NCBI GenBank assembly: GCA_947579665.1
Contig: OX388352.1
Span: 38,171,824 to 38,235,823, forward strand
From: Sympetrum striolatum
Taxonomy: Eukaryota > Arthropoda > Insecta > Odonata > Libellulidae
Reading direction: 5' to 3'
DNA length: 64,000 nucleotides
In this document: piece after piece, positions 58,480 to 64,000 of the stretch
Layout of the letters: each line of letters begins with the position of its first letter
How positions within the stretch are numbered: position 1 is the stretch's first letter
The notes under the pieces: generated by a model
Databases searched by the model: none
Told to the model about the DNA's origin: nothing
What the model saw: only the letters and a program-made list of their open reading frames with translations
Program-made: the position numbers and the translations under genes

Positions 58480-58520
58480 TATTTATACCTCTAAAGATTA
58501 GACACCTCAAGTCGCGAGAA
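58480..58520 (-). promoter_or_regulatory. PSE-like plus TATA promoter, 58.4-kb copy
   Basis: Minus strand: TATAAATA at 58487-58480 and TTCTCGCGA at 58520-58512, again 33 bp apart, with one change in the 9-mer compared with unit 1. Confidence 0.55.
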
Positions 58521-59981
58521 GTAATATTTATTGCAGTAAATATACGGAGCGATTCGCAAATATAATCACTATATTTATATATTTAAACATTAAAATGCAT
58601 TCTACTCCAAACCATCATGACTATCATCAGCTGAAGACCTCTCTCATTTTTAGGTAGGCACAACTCCGCGACATTTGAATCCTCACTGCATAAAGCATTA
58701 GAACAAAGCTATTACCGCCATATTATTCCACGCTCCTATTCGAAGAATAGCACTTTCCGAGGTATTTTGGTGACTAGCCTTAGGCTATACTTCTCGAAAA
58801 ACCACGAAACGTTAGCAAATTTTAGTATCATCACAAGGACCACAATGTTTTCGCCGGTTTCCCTAACTCAAAAACTCTGTAAAAGAATTCCTTTTCAAAT
58901 CCACTTGATTCGATGTAAAGAAGTGTGACTGTACCATCCCACTTAAAGAAACTATTGAAGGTGAGTGGATATCATTAATTCTCTATTTTAACAAAACGTT
59001 GGTCAATCCAGGCATCGAACCCAGAAAAATATTTAAAGATATTGGTACTTTTTAATGAATACGCAAGACTACTAGCGATCATTAGAATGCCAATTCTCTA
59101 CGTAGTCCGCTATTGCCTTCAAAATAAATCCCAAGAAAGAGTCCTGTGGGAAAATTTGGGATTTTGGTGCCTTCTTTGATCAAACCAATGATACATAATC
59201 TTTGTAATTTCAATTTCTCACTGGAAGCCTCCTATATAAAAGTAATTCAATGCCTGCGGGAGGTTTTTGGAAGGGTTGTCTTCCCTTCTTTGTGAGAATG
59301 CCAGGCAATCCTTTGTAATTTAGTATTTCCCCCTCCACCGCTTCCACCAGGCCTGATGGCCTAATCGCAACGTAATATGAAATAAATAAATAAATATGGG
59401 TAAAAGCTGTGAAAATCAATATCACTTGTGATTTTAGCCTGTTGCTATACATAAGTTAACTCACTATCGTTAAATCGTTCCCTTATTTGTGGTTTTGTAG
59501 ATGGATTTAGAGAAAGCAGAATTCAAGTCATCATAAGATGATTAATAATAAATATATAATAGTTAATCCTGTCAAAATCTGCTTCCTTGACCCGTCCGAA
59601 ATATGTTCCTTCATATTACAATTTATGACGTAAAAATACTTTGTGTATTGGGTAATACCAAAATAAAATATAAAGAACGTAGAGACGATGATATGATTTC
59701 TTGGGATGTTGTCTATTTACCCTTCATTTCATAATAATTTTATCCTGCAAGTGCGGGAAAATGATTTTTTAATTGAATAAATGCTATTGTGTGGTGAGTC
59801 TTGGTATGCAATCTGAAAGTTAAATAAAATTATACGGCTGAATCATTGATGATTAAAATAAGATTAAAAATAAGAAAATGCCACGGCTATACCAAGCTAC
59901 ATGGTATTATCAAATATTTAGTTTATGATTATAATAAATACCCTATAATATTATATAAATATAATAGTAACTATATATAAG

Positions 59982-62900
59982 TACGAGTAAAATGTTTGCT
60001 TGCATACTGCAAGCAGATCGACAACACTATTTTCATGTCGGCATCATATCGGGACGGCCATCAAAAGAAAAAAGTGGATTGAAATTTTTCTTAAAATTCG
60101 CTGAAATTCCATCGTCTGGCATTGAACCCGGGTCTTACTCGTGAACCTACTATGAAACACAATAGAACATCACCATCTCTAACCATGTGTGAAAATTCAA
60201 GCAGAAATATGGGCTACAACTGCCTCAAAAGACGTTCTAATTTTCACGAATTTAAATGGCTCTCTGGATTCGAACCAAGGAGGATCTTGGAAATCTAAAA
60301 CATGTTTCTGAAAGTTATTTATGATATCTATCTATATGCCGAATTTGAAGTTTCTATATTATTGGGAAAGGGTTCAAAATAGTTCCTAAAAATTGAATCA
60401 ATTACTGATTGTAGAGACACCTGGTGTCGAACCCAGGACCTACTGGCAGCTGTGAAAACACATAATGACTTGGTTTGACCTGATCTTATTAAATGCAAAG
60501 TTTGAAGTCAACAACTTGCCAGGAAGTGCCTAAAATTTGCTTCCGTAATCTCCATAAGAAATGCATTGTAGGATTTAAATGGCCCTCTGGGATCGAACCA
60601 AGGACCATCAGCGAGTTCTAAAATTTTATTGTGAAATATATCTATGATATATATCCACGTGCCAAGTTTCAAGTTTCCAAGTCATCTGTAAGTAATTTAA
60701 AAAAATACTAAAAAATCGCAATGTAAATTAAACGGGAGAATATTTGCCCTGGCCTAGCATCGAACCAAGGATAATATTTGTAGATGTCTTTGTGGTTTCC
60801 TTTAGATATACACGGCACCTAGCGATCTCTAGAATTTCAACTCTCAACTCTTCCGGGAAGTGCCTCAAAAAAATTTTCGAAAATCCCCGCCATGTATTCT
60901 AATGGACAAAATCGCGACTTTGGGGCCTTCTGGAATCGAACCCATGACACTGAGGTTCAAAGTCGGCTTTTTCCTGGAGGTTACACGTTATGGCCAATAT
61001 GTCGTAAAAATTTCAAGTCGGTGGCACTTGTGGAACATGCTTAGACTTTTGATCCCCAGTGTATTATATATATATCTATTATATACGAGTAAAATGTAGC
61101 TTGCATACTGCAAGCAGATCGACAACACTAATTTCATATCGGCATCATATCGGGACGGACATCAAAAGAAAAAAAAAATTCAAAATATTCGTAGAATTCG
61201 CTGCAATTTAATCACCTGGCAGCGAACCCCGGTCTTCCTGGTGTACTTACTATGCAGCAAAATAGAAAATTACCATATCAAACTATGTGTGAAAATTCAA
61301 GCAAAACTATTAGGTGCAACTACCTCAAACGACGTCCTACTATTCACATACACTCCTTATTTGAGAAATTATAATGTGCTCTGGCATCGAACCCAGGAAC
61401 AGCATGGTCTTATCTATTTTTTTTCTTAAACAAAGTGTTAATATACATCTTCCATCTAAGCAAGAGCTCCCTTACATATCGATAAATGCATAAAAAAATT
61501 ATGAAAAGATACCCCATAGTATTATATATGGGTGATATTTTTACCGCCCGGCATCGAACCCGGGTCTTTCAGGCAATACTTTCTATGCAGCACAAAAGAA
61601 AAACACCATCTCTAACCGCGTATGCAAATTCAAGCAGAAATATTGGTTACAACTGCCTCAAATGACGTCCTACTTTTCCTTTATATTCCTTATGAGAGAA
61701 ACGTTTTTGTGCTCTGGCTTCGAACCCAGGAACAGTACGGTCTTATGAAAATTTTTTTCTAAAACTTATTCGTACCATACATCTTCCAGCCAAGCACGAA
61801 CATCCTATCATTTCGATAAGTGCATCTAAAAAAATAATGAAAAACGGCTCCCATGTATTTTAAAGGGCAGATCTTTGCATCGTCCTAGCATCGAACCCAG
61901 GATAACTTTTGTAAAAGTCATTGATGTTTTCGAAAGTCCAAGACCATAAATATAGGCACCTTGAGTTTTACTTCTCTACCTATCCGGAAAGTATTTTTTT
62001 TAATTCCCGAAAATCACGGCAATGCATTCAAACGGGAAAAATCGGGACTTTGGGGCCCTCTGGAATCGAACCTATGACACTGAGGATCAAAGTCTCTTTT
62101 TTCCTGGGGGTTTCACGTTATGGCCAATATGTCATAAAAATTTCAGATCAATGACGCTTGTAGTTTAGGCTGTGAATTTGTATCCTATCTATCTATATAG
62201 GTATACGAGTAAAATGTAGCTTGCATACTGCAAGCAGATCGGCAATACTGATTTCATATACGCATCATATCGGGACGGTCCTCAAAAGAAAAAAAAAAGG
62301 ATTGAAATTTTTCTTAAAATTCGCTGAAATTTCATCGTCTGGCATCGAACCCGGGTCTTACTGGTGAATATACTATGTAGTACAATAGAAGAACACCCCT
62401 CTAACTATGTGTGAAAATTCAAGCAGAAATATTGGCTGCAATTGCCTCAATCGACGTCCTACTTTTCCCTTATATTCCTTATGAGAGAAATGTTAATGTA
62501 TTCTGGCATCGAACCCAGGAATAGTAAGGTCTTATAAAAATTTTTTTCTTAAATCAATTCTTACCATACATCTTCTATCCTATTACGAACTTCTTAACAT
62601 TTCGATAATTGCATCAAAAAAATAATGAAATATTAACCCAATGTATTTTAAACGGGAGACATATTTACCACCCGGCATCGAACCTGGGTCTTTCTATCAA
62701 TACTTCCTATGCAACATAATAGAGGATCACCATCTTTAACTATGTGTGAAAATTCAAGCAAGAATATTGGCTGCATCTGCCTCAAACAACGTCTTACTTT
62801 TCCCTTATATTCCTTATGAGAGAAAAGTTAATGTGCTCTGGCATCGAACCCAAGGATAGTACGATCTTATGAAATTTTTTTTCTTAAACAAATTCTTAAT

Positions 62901-64000
62901 ATATATCTTCTAGCTGAGCGAGAAAATCCTCACATTCCGATAAGTGCATCAAAAAAATTAATGAAAAACTATCCCCATGCATTTTAAATGCGGGATTTTT
63001 GCATCGTCCTAGCATCGAACTCAGGACGTTCCTAGTAGTAGTCATTAACGTTTTCAATAGTTCTCGAATATATCTGTAAGCTCCTTGAATTTTGATTCTT
63101 TACCTATCCGGGAAGTATTATTTAAAAATTTTTGAAAATTTCCACCATGTATCCTTATGGAGAAAATCGGGACTTTGGGGCCTTCTGGAATCGAACCCAT
63201 GACACCGAGGTTCAAAGTCGGCTTTTTCCTGGAGGTTACACGTCATGGCCATAGCGTCGTAAAAATTTCAAGTCGTTGGCACTTCTGGAACATGGTTAGA
63301 ATTTTGATCCCCTATATATATATATATATATATATATCTATTATATATAGATGCTTCTCCGGATTCATTCATATATCATACGAGTGCAATGTAGCTTGCA
63401 TACTGCAAGCAGATCGGCAATATTATTTTTATTTCGGCATCATATCGGGACGGTCCTCGAAAGAAAAAAAAAGGATTGAAAATATTCTTAAAATTCGCTT
63501 CAATTTTAGCGTCTGGCGACGAACCCGGGTCTTCCTGGTGAACTTACTAAGTGGCACAATAGAAGATCACTATATCTAACTATGTGTGAAAATTCTAGCA
63601 GAAATATTTGCTACAACTGCTTCAAACGACGTTCTACTTTTCACGAATGTAAATGGCTCTCTGGATTCGAACCAAGTACGATCGTTGGAATCTAGAACAT
63701 GTTCCTGAAATGTATCTATGTTCTCTATCTGTATGCTGAATTTCAAATTTCGATACAATTGGGAAATGGTTCCAAAAAATTCTTAAAAATCGGATCATTT
63801 ACTGATTGTAGAGACGCCTGGTGGTGAAACCTGGAAACATTGGTAGCTGTGAATTCACTGTTTGATTAGTAATGACTTGATTTTATCTTATGCAAAGTTT
63901 CAAGTAGATATAATATCGGGAAGCACCTAAAATGTGTTTCCGTAATCTCCATAAGAAATGCATTGAGGAATGTAAATGGCCCTCTGGGATCGAACCAAGG
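59982..64000. repeat. Tandem array of ~1.1-kb units made of ~165-bp T-arm-like monomers
   Basis: Units start at 59982, 61084, 62204 and 63379 with TACGAGTAAAATG (last unit TACGAGTGCAATG), followed by a hairpin GCTTGCA-TAC-TGCAAGC. Each full unit has six monomers marked by a GCATCGAACCCAGG-type motif, for example near 61217, 61381, 61550, 61717, 61885 and 62062, so spacing is mostly 147-177 bp. On the minus strand this is CCTGGGTTCGATGCC, like a tRNA T arm. Units end in TA-rich microsatellite. There are no tRNA folds and no credible reading frames. The last unit runs off the window. Confidence 0.88.
63310..63350. repeat. TA microsatellite at a unit end
   Basis: A long TATATA run closing the third array unit; shorter forms close the other units. 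Confidence 0.9.

Larger units (their letters stand above)
43622..59981. repeat. Tandem duplication, unit 2 (~16.4 kb with insertions)
   Basis: Collinear with unit 1 (26575-39616). Removing the 2.28-kb hAT element, one SINE and two segments missing from unit 1 leaves about 12.95 kb, in line with unit 1. By eye the copies are very similar, with scattered substitutions and small indels. Confidence 0.9.

Noticed and set aside
59982..64000. Cluster of tRNA genes or a CRISPR array, suggested by the repeated CGAACCC motif
   Set aside because: Only the T-arm-like part is present, with no A box, acceptor or anticodon stems. Monomers are about 165 bp with related sequence between motifs, unlike CRISPR spacers, and the DNA is eukaryotic.

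Overview
The window looks like repeat-rich, AT-rich nuclear DNA of an arthropod, most likely an insect. It has spliced transposase coding sequence, decayed non-LTR retrotransposons (LINEs), several DNA transposon superfamilies, a tRNA-derived SINE and Penelope-like hairpins. I see no bacterial gene organisation, no rRNA and no convincing cellular protein-coding gene. Species cannot be named from this sequence.

Layout. 0.4-3.5 kb: an almost intact Transib/RAG1-like transposase gene with a 13-nt first coding exon, a 219-bp intron and one in-frame stop. 4.3-4.6 kb: the first member of a structured noncoding RNA family described below. 6.4-7.7 kb: a decayed PIF/Harbinger element with a Myb/SANT-type reading frame. 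7.7-13 kb: mostly unassignable DNA with fold-back elements. 13.2-18.2 kb: a hAT-like element inserted beside an RNA-family copy, one copy of a repeat built from ~165-bp monomers, and a deleted LINE. 20-24 kb: another RNA-family copy, a hAT MITE with perfect 8-bp target duplication, and a second LINE fragment. 24.2-60 kb: a direct tandem duplication of a ~13-kb unit (26.6-39.6 kb and 43.6-60.0 kb), with an older, diverged copy of the unit's right end at 24.2-26.6 kb and a 4-kb spacer of other transposon remains at 39.6-43.6 kb. The second unit gained a 2.28-kb hAT element and a SINE after duplication; the first unit lost two ~0.5-kb segments. 60-64 kb: a head-to-tail array of ~1.1-kb units, each a ladder of ~165-bp monomers carrying a tRNA T-arm-like motif.

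The most interesting observation is a family of short loci (4.4, 14.4, 20.8, 24.6, 38.0 and 58.4 kb, plus fragments). Each has a PSE-like 9-mer 32-33 bp upstream of a TATA box, a start about 30 bp further on, and a 130-194-nt region closed by a terminal helix and followed by T4-T5. Two internal helices keep their pairing while their bases change between copies. This is the layout of a type 3 (U6-like) Pol III gene for a structured RNA that I cannot name. A second notable item is a hammerhead-ribozyme-like motif in both duplicated units, with degenerate relatives in two fold-back elements, which suggests a Penelope-like source.

Nothing here forms an operon or pathway. The sequence reads as a history of insertion, tandem duplication and deletion, and all similarity statements are by-eye comparisons.
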